NCBI GenBank assembly: GCA_009869945.1
Contig: WIXG01000623.1
Location: forward strand, 1 to 31,630
Length of the DNA stretch: 31,630 nucleotides
Reading direction: 5' to 3'
Origin: Mesaphorura yosii
Taxonomy: Eukaryota; Arthropoda; Collembola; Poduromorpha; Tullbergiidae
Position 1 is the first letter of the stretch. The number at the start of each line of letters is the position of its first letter. Both the position numbers and the translations under genes were made by a program. Shown here piece after piece: positions 1-9,351 of the stretch. The notes beneath the pieces are model-generated. The model was not told where the DNA came from and did not search any database. It saw nothing but the letters and a program-made list of their open reading frames with translations.

Positions 1-330
1 CAATTATGCAAGATGAAACCACCTTTTTTCAAACAAGCGAAGGAAGTTCCACTAAAAACGTGTTTCCTCTTTCTCATGATTCATAATTTAATCAAATTTT
101 CAAATTTCCAAGGATTTTGATATGCACAGTTGGCATTCCGCATTTTCAATTATGTATCACAAATGGGGCGACATTCGAGAAATTGAAGTGAGTTTTACCA
201 CGTCAACACTAGGCATAAATTTTCCAGTTCCTATGAATTGTTTACTTGACGTCGTTCCGCTACTTCAGCTCCAGAGAAAAATCGACCAGGACTTCAGTTT
301 GCAAATTCCATTCGCCCGGAACGCTTCAGG
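1..330. other. Upstream region of the first chemoreceptor gene
   Basis: No supported gene. The reading frame of the receptor at 331 is open backwards only to a TGA at 247–249 and contains no upstream ATG, so this stretch is most likely promoter and 5′ UTR. Two acceptor-like tracts ending in CAG lie just upstream of the start (near 229 and 328), so a 5′ UTR intron is possible but not shown. Confidence 0.4.
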
Positions 331-1662
331 ATGTTTGAAGAAGAAGTGTTCGTCTTCCTACAGGACATGGAAGTGTACAACAAGATCACTTGCATCATGC
401 CGCTAAAATACAACGCGAAGAAGAGGAACGTCCGTTGGAACCGCTCTCGGCGATTCTTCTACCAATTCTGGTTAAACCGTTTGTATGGATTCCAGACTCA
501 ACCCATCGCCTGCGCCTGTCTCTTCCTTGGACTGCGCGTCTGGAATGCGGGCCGTTACATCTCCGTGCCATTTGTTCTCTTTCTGTTTCTCCTGGTTCTC
601 TTCAATCCAATTATGATCCTGATGAACAACGCTCACTGGAACCGTCGACACGACCTTGTGTGCCTGCACAACTCGCTCATTCGAATGAGGGCAGTGATTG
701 ACCGCCACAGCTCTACGTACGGCAAAACCGAAGAGGAGCAGGAAGACGACGAGATAGTAGAACTGATCTTGCTTCATGCACTTCACATGGCTCGCAGGGT
801 GCTTGCGGTTGGTCCTTTCATAGGCGCAGCGTTATGGGTTTTCTACTTTCAGTCAATCTCTATTATGTGCAAGGAATTTGTGAGCCTGCTCTCCTTTCCG
901 TTTCCGCTCTGGTCTCACCCGTTCCTCTTCGCGCTCTTTGTCCTCTGGTACATGTACTATGCGGTGCTAACCGTCCATCGTGTTATCTTTTTTGGCGTCT
1001 ACACCGGCAGCTTCATTCTGTACGTATTTCACGTCGTGCAAAACAAAATCAGGTATGTCAGTCTCCACAAACCTAAGCAAACATGTGCGCGTGCAAAAGC
1101 GTGTTTAGTGTTTGGGCTTCGCAGGTTGGCCGAAAATTGGACCTCCTTGCCACAAACTTCGCCTCATCACCCCGAAACCTCAATCCCCCTCTTCAAAACG
1201 CTGTACATAATAATCGAGCTCGGATTCCAGTGTTACTCGAGCGTTCTCAGCGTCGGCAGCGCCGTCACTAGCTTCCTTCTCTTGCCGACGCTCCTGCATT
1301 TCTGCCTCGGCTACAAAGGCCCGCTCCTGGAGCGAGCGCTAGGAGGTTTCGTCCTAACCGTCATCGCGGCCTACACAACATTCGTCATGCAAGCATGCGG
1401 CAGTCTTTATGCGCATAGCAGAGGCCTCATCGAGTCATGGCGGCATGAGTACATCGGTGGCCTCCTTGCGTCCAGATTTACTTCCGTGGCGGCTCAAAAG
1501 CATTTCTGGAGGCAAAGGCGCGTCGTACGCACGCTTCTCCCGCTGCGAGTCCGCGCTGGCTCTATATTTCTGCTGGACGAAGGAGCTGTACTCAAATTCT
1601 GGAACATTATACTCAATAACGCAATTACTCTGGCCTGCACGTTTCCATTTCGGAAACGATGA
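331..1662 (+). CDS. Gustatory/odorant-type seven-helix chemoreceptor
   Basis: Predicted multi-pass membrane receptor of the arthropod 7TM chemoreceptor (Gr/Or) superfamily, presumably a ligand-gated channel in sensory neurons; the ligand is unknown. The frame is open for 443 codons. Codons 241–264 look like a 72-bp in-frame intron (1053–1124, GTATGT to CGCAG). Removing it gives about 419 aa, near the usual receptor length, and reads ...NKIR-LAENW... across the join. Hydrophobic segments lie near residues 60–75, 81–100, 158–180, 190–235 and across the C-terminal third. The C-terminal block has the family pattern LLPLR...LKFW..I.NN. The ATG at 331 is supported by the damaged tandem copy at 2129, which starts with the same MFEEEVFV. 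The two copies share the donor position after NKIR. Family assignment rests on membrane topology and the C-terminal pattern, not on a database match. Confidence 0.8.
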   Translation: MFEEEVFVFLQDMEVYNKITCIMPLKYNAKKRNVRWNRSRRFFYQFWLNRLYGFQTQPIACACLFLGLRVWNAGRYISVPFVLFLFLLVLFNPIMILMNNAHWNRRHDLVCLHNSLIRMRAVIDRHSSTYGKTEEEQEDDEIVELILLHALHMARRVLAVGPFIGAALWVFYFQSISIMCKEFVSLLSFPFPLWSHPFLFALFVLWYMYYAVLTVHRVIFFGVYTGSFILYVFHVVQNKIRYVSLHKPKQTCARAKACLVFGLRRLAENWTSLPQTSPHHPETSIPLFKTLYIIIELGFQCYSSVLSVGSAVTSFLLLPTLLHFCLGYKGPLLERALGGFVLTVIAAYTTFVMQACGSLYAHSRGLIESWRHEYIGGLLASRFTSVAAQKHFWRQRRVVRTLLPLRVRAGSIFLLDEGAVLKFWNIILNNAITLACTFPFRKR

Positions 1663-1745
1663 GTTGTCATAGCCTTCATTTGCGAGCGAACGAAAGAAAA
1701 GAGCCTGAGGACACGCGCCTGAGTTTAGACGGTAATAGTGCAATG

Positions 1746-1751
1746 AATAAA
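1746..1751 (+). terminator. Poly(A) signal of the first chemoreceptor
   Basis: AATAAA lies 84 bases past the stop codon at 1662, a normal distance for the 3′ end of this gene. Confidence 0.5.
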
Positions 1752-2128
1752 TCGGGGGAATAATAACCTTGTGACTATAAGACGCGTGTATTTATTGATA
1801 TTATCTTCGATGCGGAACTGGCGACCATAAAAGACATTAACCACATTAGACATTAGTTGGGAGTCACAAAAATCGGAGGCGATTGGAAATACTTTGATCA
1901 CTCCCGTTATTGAATGTCTGTACTTTAGATTCGGATCTCCGTCGGCGACGCCCGACGCTCAAACCTGAACTATAATGGAGAACTTTTAATGGAGTTGTGT
2001 ACGTTGTTTGGTCAGCCCACCACTTAAGCTCTGCCTGTACTAGTTACAGAAACTTAATGGACTCGGCTGTTCCCAGCAGTGTCCTAAAAAGCAGGCACTC
2101 AAGACTAGCTAGTTTTAGTAATTGCAAA
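1752..2128. other. Intergenic stretch between receptor and its damaged copy
   Basis: No supported coding sequence. The region probably carries the 3′ flank of the first receptor and the former promoter and 5′ UTR of the tandem copy. Confidence 0.4.
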
Positions 2129-2785
2129 ATGTTCGAGGAGGAAGTGTTTGTGCAACTAGCGAAGATTCTGAAGCACAATCGCCTCAGCAACGTCTGCTCC
2201 TACGAATTTCAGAGCACGTCGAGCAAGCAAGCAGGAGCTCGCATCAGCCCATCGCGACCTCGTTTCTCTTCGCGCTGTGCAATCTGTTCTTCATGCTCCT
2301 AGACCTCATAAACTGGAACAATCGTCGCGATCTTCTCTCGTTCACAAACACTTTCGTTAGGTTGGCCAAACGGATCGGCGGCGGTAAGAGCACACGAGTT
2401 GCTGAGGGACATCTGACGGTGTATTTGTGAAGATGCTATTTACATTTGTTATTCAAGCTACCACCAACGAAACAGAAGACAAGAAGCGGCAGGATCAAAT
2501 CATGAAGTACTTTATGCGGTGGACCTTTTCGTAGTGTCGATTTGTCTCTCCGTGTTGTGGGTATTTTATCCTCACTCGATAGAAGCGTTGATTGATGAGC
2601 TGCTCAGTTTGCTGCAACGCTTCGTTCCGCTTCCGTTCGATTGGCCCGGAGGACCTTTACTGGTCGTCGCGGGCTTTGACCTACACATACAACGCGTTCC
2701 TAATAACTCATCGTATAAGCTTCTTTGTGACGCTAGCTGGAATATTTATCATGTACGGCTCACATGTTGTCCAGAACAAGATCAG
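2129..2785 (+). pseudogene. Decayed tandem copy of the chemoreceptor
   Basis: This is a broken paralogue of the receptor at 331. It opens with ATG and MFEEEVFV as in the intact gene, then loses roughly 40 residues and shifts frame. Matching blocks recur in different frames: the WNNRRDLLSFTNTF block (intact gene WNRRHDLVCLHNSL) near 2310–2355; TNETEDKKRQ near 2465–2490; VLWVFY..SI near 2552–2580, interrupted just before by TAG; and ITHR..FF...GIF...SHVVQNKIR up to 2785. It ends at the same 5′ splice donor (GTGAG at 2786) used by the intact gene. No second exon of the receptor is found downstream, where zinc-finger sequence begins instead. At least three frame changes make a functional receptor unlikely. 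Confidence 0.75.
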
Positions 2786-3227
2786 GTGAGATGAAGCAAA
2801 TGCACACTAATGAGAGACCATACGCCTGCCGAGCATGCAAGAATACATTTGCCACATCCACTAACCTTAGGCAGCATGCCAAAATACACTCCAATCTTAA
2901 TCCACACAGTTGCACAAAGTGTGATGGGTCGTTCAAGACCCTCGACTATTTGCGAGCACATATTAAGACTCACACAGATGAGAAACCGTTCAAATGCGAA
3001 TTGTGTGGACACAGCTTCAAGGATAAACAAGTCCTTGAGTACCATATGAGGACACACACAGGAGAAAAACCATTTCCTTGTGCACAATTGTCCACGTACG
3101 TTTGCGACAGCCTCATCTTTTGAAGCACAATATTATAGCCCACCACACCAAACACAGATGTGCCGAAGCGAACCTGCGAAATTTGTGGCGAAATTGACTT
3201 TGCCCACCTGCTGAAAGCGCGCATGTA

Positions 3228-3392
3228 CAGGGTGCCAAATAATTAGTAAGGCCCCCTCTGAAGCCAAACCTCCAAGGCCCAGGCATAAGTGTGACACATC
3301 ATTGGATAGCCTGAATAAATCTGCGCATGTAGATCGAGTTTCATGACAATCCAACAGGAGGTCTCGATTTTATGCGCATTTTACCAAAAAAA
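3228..3392. repeat. Left terminal inverted repeat of the MITE
   Basis: It pairs with 3650–3814. By eye the two arms match at most positions over about 165 bp, with near identity in the outer 30 bp and in a block around 3280–3320. Confidence 0.85.
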
Positions 3393-3649
3393 GTGCGTAA
3401 TTGTCCGTTGTTACAGTTGAACGCCATTCTGAAAGAGAGGGCCGGAAGACAAATGAGTCAAACATTTCCACACAACAGCTGCTTGCACTCTGACCTTCGT
3501 TAATGGTTCCCGTTATCCTTCAGGTCATGAAACCTGAAACTGGCCTTTCCTAAAGTTTAGCTGGACTGGTCCTCAAGTGGACTAGTGGCTGTTAGAGATT
3601 TGCAGGACGTGCACGCTGAATATTCGTTCAGAGAACTTATGATTATTCA

Positions 3650-3814
3650 CGTTTTTGGTAAAATACCCATAAAATCGAGACTTCTGATTGGATCAACATG
3701 AATATCGGTCCACACACGCAGATTTAGTCAGGCTATCCAATGATGTGTCACACTTATGCCTGGGCCCTCGAGATTTGGCTGCAGAGAGGGCCTTACTAAT
3801 TATTTGGCACCCTG
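3650..3814. repeat. Right terminal inverted repeat of the MITE
   Basis: Inverted partner of 3228–3392. A few substitutions and small indels between the arms suggest that the insertion is not very recent. Confidence 0.85.
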
Positions 3815-4173
3815 TATACAAAACACTCCAACGCCAGCCAAGCTGTTAAATTCTCAATGTGAGAGACAACGATCAAGAACAAATCCTGCATGCGACAACA
3901 CCTCCAGAGGCATACCAATGAGAAATCAAATATTTGTGGTCTCTGCCAAAAAGGGTTCAACACCGGCGAGTCTCTTCGGTTTCATATCAGGATACAAAGG
4001 AGAAACCGTATTCGTGCGACGTTCGTGCTTTCATTCTACGGTGGGATCTTCGAAAGCACAAGGGAAGCCTTTTGTTGCTTGATTTATTTTGCCTTGAACT
4101 GGAGGTAACAGCAAAATTTTTGTACTGAAACAATTTTGGGTGGTAGCGTCTCGAAGCTCGGAGGAAATGTCCT

Positions 4174-4584
4174 TCATTGGAAGCGTCTCCAAATTTTGAC
4201 GGCCATGTTTCGTGGTCTCACTTCAGCTCCGCCACCGTTGTGGAACCGCATGTGCTCAGCACGGTCGGACACGTCCCAGTACCCGGACCGAACCCAGTCG
4301 GACCAACCTTGGCTCGGGACCGACATGGCCGTTGGTCGATGATCTTTTTGGAACCTTTTAGACGAAGCGAAATTGATATCAGTCAGACGTGGCGCACTGG
4401 CCGCCTGAATTTCTCCGAATTGTGCCGCCCCGCCGCCCAGCGTTCGGAAAAAGAGGCCAGCGTACTCCTCACTCACGTCCTTCCAGATCAAATGGGGCCA
4501 GATTTCTTGTGGCGAAGGTTGATTCAGGAGTTGCATGTAAATGAAGCCCACGGGAACTGGAATCGAATCAAAGAACATCGCCGT
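4174..4584 (-). CDS. Tail-collar-like domain protein, possible lectin 3′ exon
   Basis: Open frame of 134 codons from an ATG at 4578. It has a block PVGFIYMQLLNQPSP...WP...WKDVS..YAGLFFR.LGGG.A.FGE.Q and a C-terminal block EVRPRNMAVKIWRR. This pattern resembles animal proteins with a phage tail-collar-like fold, which I recall from crustaceans and springtails; I cannot check this here. There is no signal peptide. A good acceptor (TTGTTTTAAG) ends at 4585 and keeps the frame, so the segment may be the last exon of the C-type lectin gene just upstream. Joining requires a weak donor (GTTCAG at 4731) but is phase-consistent. Otherwise it is a separate small gene. Function is unknown; glycan or surface binding is a guess from the neighbouring lectin. 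Confidence 0.6.
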   Translation of the reverse strand, partial: TAMFFDSIPVPVGFIYMQLLNQPSPQEIWPHLIWKDVSEEYAGLFFRTLGGGAAQFGEIQAASAPRLTDINFASSKRFQKDHRPTAMSVPSQGWSDWVRSGYWDVSDRAEHMRFHNGGGAEVRPRNMAVKIWRRFQ

Positions 4585-4718
4585 CTTAAAACAAAACAGG
4601 GTCCTTTCGTAATTTGTGGCAAGAATACGTGACGCGTGCTCTGCAACTTAAATTAGCTTATATTCGTACCTGGATTCCGTTTCATCTCGAAAAGTTGTTT
4701 CTGTACTTCCAAAAGTGT

Positions 4719-5334
4719 CTAGCCCTGAACTTTTTGGCACACGACGAGATTTCGCTTCTCACACGGCGAATCACGCCATTTACCGTCCACGACTCCAGTC
4801 GAGTCATTGCTCAGAATTGTGACGAGGTTAGACGACTTCTTAAGCATTTGACTGCAACTATTGTTCACGTTCTCGGACGGAGTCTTGTGATCCCAGTTCG
4901 TGTACACAAGGCGAGACCCGTCGTCCCACGTAAAATGTCCTGCGTCGGTTCGTCGTGCACTCAACCAAACGTTATCCACGACGCCCGAATCCTGAAACAC
5001 GAACTTGCTGAGAAAGTTCTGCTCGTCGAGTGATTTGATGACGAGTGGAGTGGGCAGGATTCCATCCGCCCCAATTTCACGACTGCAGAGCAGATCGGCT
5101 TTGTCCCGGCTCACGACTTCGTCAATGAGCTTGTAGCAGAACTGGTCTTGAAACGGTGTCCAGCCTCCTTCGCCGCAACTGGCGCATTTTACGTCCACGA
5201 CGACTGCGAAAGTAGAAATCAAAAAATATAATGCAAGCAAACTCAAGAGTGGTTGAATTTATTGTGACACGACGTAAAAAATCACCAATCAATGAAATGC
5301 TGAAAACCAGCAACAGAATCGTTCTTCCGTTCAT
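4719..5334 (-). CDS. Secreted C-type lectin domain protein
   Basis: Single C-type lectin-like domain behind a signal peptide; likely secreted and possibly involved in glycan recognition or immunity. Two exons are proposed: 5334–5286 (ATG, MNGRTILLLVFSISLI, signal peptide) and 5203–4719, with an 82-bp intron (GTGATT to TTCGCAG). The join keeps phase exactly and gives 177 aa. The other start would be a non-ATG codon at 5246, so the spliced model is preferred. Domain landmarks are a CxxC pair, FCYKL, LLCS, the VWLSARR block in the usual WIGL position, FTWDDGS, NW...PSEN, SCSQM, KWRDSPC and LVVCQK. The usual WND and EPN/QPD calcium motifs appear as WRD and PSEN, so calcium-dependent sugar binding is uncertain. 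The tail-collar-like frame lies 135 bp downstream on the same strand. Confidence 0.85.
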
Positions 5335-7629
5335 TTTTGCACGCGTGGTTGATCCGCTGTTGGTTGAGGTTGAATGTGAACTCAGGTCTGATTCTATTTG
5401 TAGTGAGTCGTCAACCTTAAACACCCGTAGCGTGCTTCTGCAAAGCTTAATAGAATACGAAAATGCTCGCCGTTTGTAATAATACTTGGGCTCATGAAGG
5501 TTCATGGCATCTTTAGGCTCAAAATTCTTGGAAGACGGTCAGATGAAAGAAAACAAGGCTCTACTTTCTGTCCATTCGGCAGAAAACCTGCAAAGTCCAA
5601 ATTCGAAGCTCGTGTGCCCTGTGAACGAATTAAGTCTTGATACGTTTGTACGTTGACAGGCTTCATTCCTCGAACTCGTCGTATCGTCACGCTGATTGCA
5701 TTAATTCGCTGGAAGTCATTAAGATACGAGAGTTCAGACATCAGCAATCTTGTCCGACGACGACGACGATGACGGAGGCTCGAAACGCATCTTCATTCAG
5801 TTCGCGACCATTGGCATTTTGTACTTTGCACCAGTTTTTGTCTCTCGGAAGCCTCAAAAGCACACAGCAGACCGCCCTCAGTGGACTCTCGCCCATTTCA
5901 TCTACGCATCTTGGTTTTGGCAATTAAGCAAGCACATTCTTTTCTTCCGTGATGGACGCTCGTTTGTTTGTTCCCGAGATACGTTTCGGTGCAGCTCGAA
6001 ATTTTATGGCGAGGTATTTTTAAACGCCCGCAGACGCAAACCCACATCAATGGCTCAACGTGCGAGCCAACGATACGAGCACAGATATTGTGCCCGGTTC
6101 GTCTTCAGAACATTTGCAAGACGCGAAGAGCTGTTAAATGTAGAAGGAAGGAAGAGGGAAACAAGTTGAACTGCGCGCGCAGCAGATTTAGTTCGAGCAC
6201 AACGCGCAAATCACCGATTCTGCTTCTCAGTCTCCAATGCGCTGCGCTTCCGCAACAATTGGTGCGCTACGTGCCGAATTCAGCGCAGTGGCTGGAGCTC
6301 CTCCAGAGTTCACATTTGGCCGTTACGATCTTTGACCTTGCTTCCGTCTGCTGAGCTGCTCAACTCCTCGGGGCACACACACGGGGCCAGGTACGTGCTT
6401 AAATTCGCAACGTGTCGTGAAAGTATGAAAGCTCAGCGATCACGTCGGATTTTGACCAGGTCTCGACAATTCGTAGGTTTGAGTACGGAGTTGGAGTATG
6501 TCAGGTTACCTCGTTCGGAAGTGGTCACCTCTGAAAGAGTACTTCAATTCGAAGTATGTATGATTTCTCATGTTTACAATTATTTGGAAAGGCGTGAATA
6601 TTACTTGAAATACGTTTGTGGTAGATTGACAGTGGCTCGAAAACATGGATTCCTGTCCGTCTTTGTTCGCCGTAGAGAAGCAAAGACTGACATACAGTGT
6701 TACTCTGGTTTTAGGTACCACTTTGTCATGACGATTTTGGATACGTTGTCAACGTTCATGGTTTTCCTGGTCGGTTTGACTATGGGTTGTTTTGACCTTG
6801 GCGTTTGAAAGGGGCTGGATCTGGATGACAAGGGGCAATGGCCTACTACGGGCAGCTAGACGCGGTAAGAAGTCCGGAAAATAATCATACATCAACTTAA
6901 TTGGATTCATATTTCGAATTAAACAGAAATTCTTTAAAAGATTAAAATTTTCTTCAGCTAGATGTGAGGCGACTCATCTGAGAAAGAGAAGAGAGACTTT
7001 CTGGCCTTTCTTCCTTTCTGCGATGATTCAAGACATAATGCACGAATAAAACGAGAATTTTATTGCAACAACTGCTTCTGAATATTGTCCCCTAAACTAG
7101 CCACTAATTGCTCTAAGCCAGTATTGTTCTACTAATTTACAGTCGAATCATCCTTGTCTGTCATTTTCAATCTTATTTACAACCACCGTTGTTAGAAAGA
7201 TGTGCTATGGTATCATTTGTTAATGGTGAATTTTTTAATTTATTAATTAGAAAGCAATACGTTACAGAAAGGCCATCACATTGCTAGCACAACAAATTGG
7301 TTCAGTATAGGAAAAGATACGGGCAGAATTCCATGATATAGTGAAATAGACCATCGTAATAGAGTTGATCAACGTAATTACGTCTTCCCTAAGTCGAAGT
7401 CCCAAATTCGCAACCTTCCGGAGTATGACTGCCTGGTGCCATTTCCTCAAATAAATTGCTCCATTTAAGAAATCTTGGTAAACGCTCGTCGAACATTTCC
7501 AGAAAAGGCTTGAGTGAAGTGCTCAAATATTTAGCATAACAACCTTGAACATGAAATCGAACAAAACTCCTGCTAGCTGCTTGCTTAAATCAAACTCTAA
7601 TGTTACTATGCTCTCTCCCTTACTAAGTA
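5335..7629. other. Gene-poor region with no supported gene
   Basis: This stretch holds several short open frames but nothing I can assign. Two adjacent minus-strand frames (5741–5923 and 5502–5747) and a plus-strand frame (6332–6808) lack recognisable domains and splice support. The 5′ side (5335–5500) is presumably the promoter of the lectin, and the 3′ side (about 7050–7629) is the 3′ flank of the minus-strand chemoreceptor. TTTATT at about 7057–7062 could serve as a distant minus-strand poly(A) signal. Confidence 0.4.
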
Positions 7630-8837
7630 CTAAGTAGTGCTGAATCCCAGAATCAGATCTATGACATTCACAAGGATAACGTCTTGAACGACCTTGACAA
7701 ACGTGATCTTCTCATATGAGAGCAGATACCTTACTTCAAATCTCAAAGGCAGGCAAGCCTTCAAAGCACGGCGGTTTTCCAATGACATGTCGGGCATATT
7801 TTTGTACGCATCCAGAAATGCCTCTGACTTTTCGACGTACTCGACTATTGCCTTGCTCATGATTCTGAAAAATCCGATTACAATGAGGAATCCTGCCAGA
7901 GATATAAGACGTAGGTTGGCCCCATAGTGGATTTCGCTGTAAATTGAATTGAACAGGTACGAAATAGCCAGCAACCCCGCGCAAATGTGGACAACCGGGA
8001 ACAGAAAATGCGCAAACTCGTCAATCAGCAGAAACGCGTGTTGAAATAAGCGGTACCCCTTGATGAAGGACGAGAGTTGTTGATTAGTCGTGCCCGGTTT
8101 CCATTGCATCATGCTAAGAAACTCCTCTGCGGATTCCAGATGACAGAAAATGAGACCTCCGAGGTACGTGACATGTATCAGGTCCCCGACTAGGCCAAAT
8201 CCCGCGACAAAGCTTTGCGCCAGGTTTAGCTCAAGACTCTCGAAGAGAATGTGATGCATCATGCCACGCGCGTAATACATAAACATGAGAGTGGTCGGAG
8301 TCATCCAGATTGGCATGACGAAGGCGACTATGTAAGCACCAATTATGTAGGGCTCTCTGCCGTCCTTCACATCGCGGGAGGTCCCCAGTAGCCGCCCTGT
8401 GCGAGGAGAAGTCGCTTAATATATAGCAGACAGGATCGTAAATATGAAAAGGGGACGAGTGGGCGAACGAAGAACTTACCAAGACGTTTGTGGACGTCGA
8501 ATATCTGACTGATCACGTACACATGGAACCTTATATTGTACAGCATCGCAATCCCAAAAGTAGCAGACATGGCCAGCAGCGGGAAGAGGAAAAGTGAGAC
8601 CATCACCTCAGTTGAATCCTTGGCGTGAAGAAAAGCGGCTTCGATGAAAATGCCAATCAGTACGAATCTTGCTACCACATTTCCACAGATGTATAGCACC
8701 ATATTGATCCACGGGAGGCCTTCAGACGGAGTCAGTACGCGTGGTCCGTCCGGGTGATAATTGGCTGCGGCTACAAAGTATTTGCCAAGCCGTACCGGCA
8801 GAAATAACAATTTCTCCGTTCGACGAGATATCGTCAT
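7630..8837 (-). CDS. Gustatory/odorant-type chemoreceptor, two exons
   Basis: Predicted seven-helix chemoreceptor of the Gr/Or superfamily; the ligand is unknown. The first ATG is at 8837 (MTISRRTEKL). Exon 1 is 8837–8480. The intron 8479–8397 (83 bp, GTAAGT to CGCACAG) is phase 1, and exon 2 runs 8396–7630. The spliced protein is 374 aa and reads VHKRL-G-RLLGTSRD over the join. The reading frame continues upstream to 8894 but only from a TTG, so 8837 is preferred. Hydrophobic stretches occur throughout, for example WINMVLYICGNVVARFVLIG, MVSLFLFPLLAMSATFGIAM, YIIGAYIVAFVMPIW, HFLFPVVHICAGLLAISYLF and LISLAGFLIVIGFFRI. The C terminus has ALKACLPLRF...KVVQDVILVNVIDLIL, equivalent to the C-terminal block of the receptor at 331. 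The two receptors are clearly divergent, so this is not a recent copy. Confidence 0.85.
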
Positions 8838-9120
8838 GGCTTTGAACGGACTTTGAGAAATGATCAGAATCGAACGAATGCGAGAATCGGACAAAGTTGT
8901 TTCACGTCAGCTCAGAATTGCTTTTATTAATTCATGAAATATGTTTATTAATTTTGAAAACGAATTTCACCGAGACCAGGTATCGGGCTGGTAAAGGCGA
9001 ATGGGTGGCATGCCTCATGAAATATTTCGTTGTCTTAGTGTTAAATAAATCTTGTCCTTGAAACGTATTCCTTTTTATCATTTTCCGAAGAATACTGGAC
9101 AAACCTGCATTTTCATTCGT
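8838..9120. other. Upstream flank of the minus-strand chemoreceptor
   Basis: AT-rich sequence with no supported gene; presumably 5′ UTR and promoter of the receptor at 7630–8837. Confidence 0.35.
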
Positions 9121-9351
9121 TCAACTCATGAATAAGTCTGACCATGAAACAATCGTTCGCTGGATTGAGACACTCGTGGCAGCAGCGATGGAATTCACAA
9201 TAGAAAGCTTCAGCTGCGACTTGATACTTGCAATCGCGCAGAGCATGGAAATTGATTTAAGCCAACGGTATGCCTTCAAAAATTTATAACATATTTCGCG
9301 TGGCATTCTGTCGTACAGAACATGGAGATTGGCTTGAATGACGCGGTTCAC
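9121..9351 (-). pseudogene. Possible chemoreceptor fragment
   Basis: Open frame of 76 codons without an ATG at its 5′ end. It reads REICYKFLKAYRWLKSISML followed by a hydrophobic, small-residue-rich stretch. The YR.L..+..L. pattern before a helix resembles the region ahead of a late transmembrane helix in Gr/Or receptors. It lies upstream of, and on the same strand as, the intact receptor, so it may be a leftover of a tandem copy. No flanking receptor exons are recognisable. The assignment is weak, and chance remains possible. Confidence 0.3.

Larger units (their letters stand above)
3228..3814. mobile_element. Tc1/mariner-type MITE with long inverted termini
   Basis: This is a 587-bp non-autonomous DNA transposon. 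Its ends are CAGGGTGCCAAATAATTAGT on the left and the exact inverted complement on the right. It is flanked by TA on both sides (3226–3227 and 3815–3816), which fits a TA target-site duplication. The two ends form imperfect inverted repeats of about 165 bp, with a roughly 257-bp centre and no coding capacity. Its insertion lies inside a zinc-finger relic. TA duplication and terminal CAGGG are typical of Tc1/mariner-class MITEs; the exact family cannot be named from one copy. Confidence 0.88.
2791..4110 (+). pseudogene. C2H2 zinc-finger gene relic split by a MITE
   Basis: The first part encodes three canonical C2H2 fingers with TGEKP-type linkers: CRACKNTF...H...H, CTKCDGSF...H...H and CELCGHSF...H...H, at about 2824–3060. 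A fourth finger (PCA..., CPRTFATASS in a shifted frame) is broken at about 3080–3090. A CEICGEIDF remnant follows near 3172. The frame is then interrupted by the transposon at 3228–3814, after which finger remnants resume: MRQHLQRHTNEK, CGLCQKGFNTGESLRFH, and shifted EKPYSCDV...RKHKGS, at 3890–4075. The protein would have been a DNA-binding transcription factor of the poly-zinc-finger class. Only the first three fingers lie in one open frame, starting from an ATG at 2791 or in frame with receptor-derived sequence from 2764. The gene is probably dead, although a short three-finger peptide could still be made. Confidence 0.7.

Noticed and set aside
122..406. Open frame of 94 codons at the left edge, overlapping the first receptor
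   Set aside because: It has no recognisable domain, and its 3′ part is an out-of-frame copy of receptor coding sequence.
5502..5923. Two adjoining minus-strand open frames (81 and 60 codons) upstream of the lectin
   Set aside because: No domain, no supporting splice sites and a run of valines from a GAC repeat; cannot be told from chance.
5750..6169. Plus-strand frame beginning with a poly-Asp run
   Set aside because: The start is a simple GAC repeat and the rest has no family features.
6332..6808. Open frame of 158 codons with a hydrophobic C terminus
   Set aside because: It looked like a possible receptor fragment, but no conserved block or splice structure could be found.
7262..7450. 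Minus-strand frame downstream of the second receptor, considered as a receptor C terminus
   Set aside because: The alignment to the C-terminal pattern of either receptor was not convincing.
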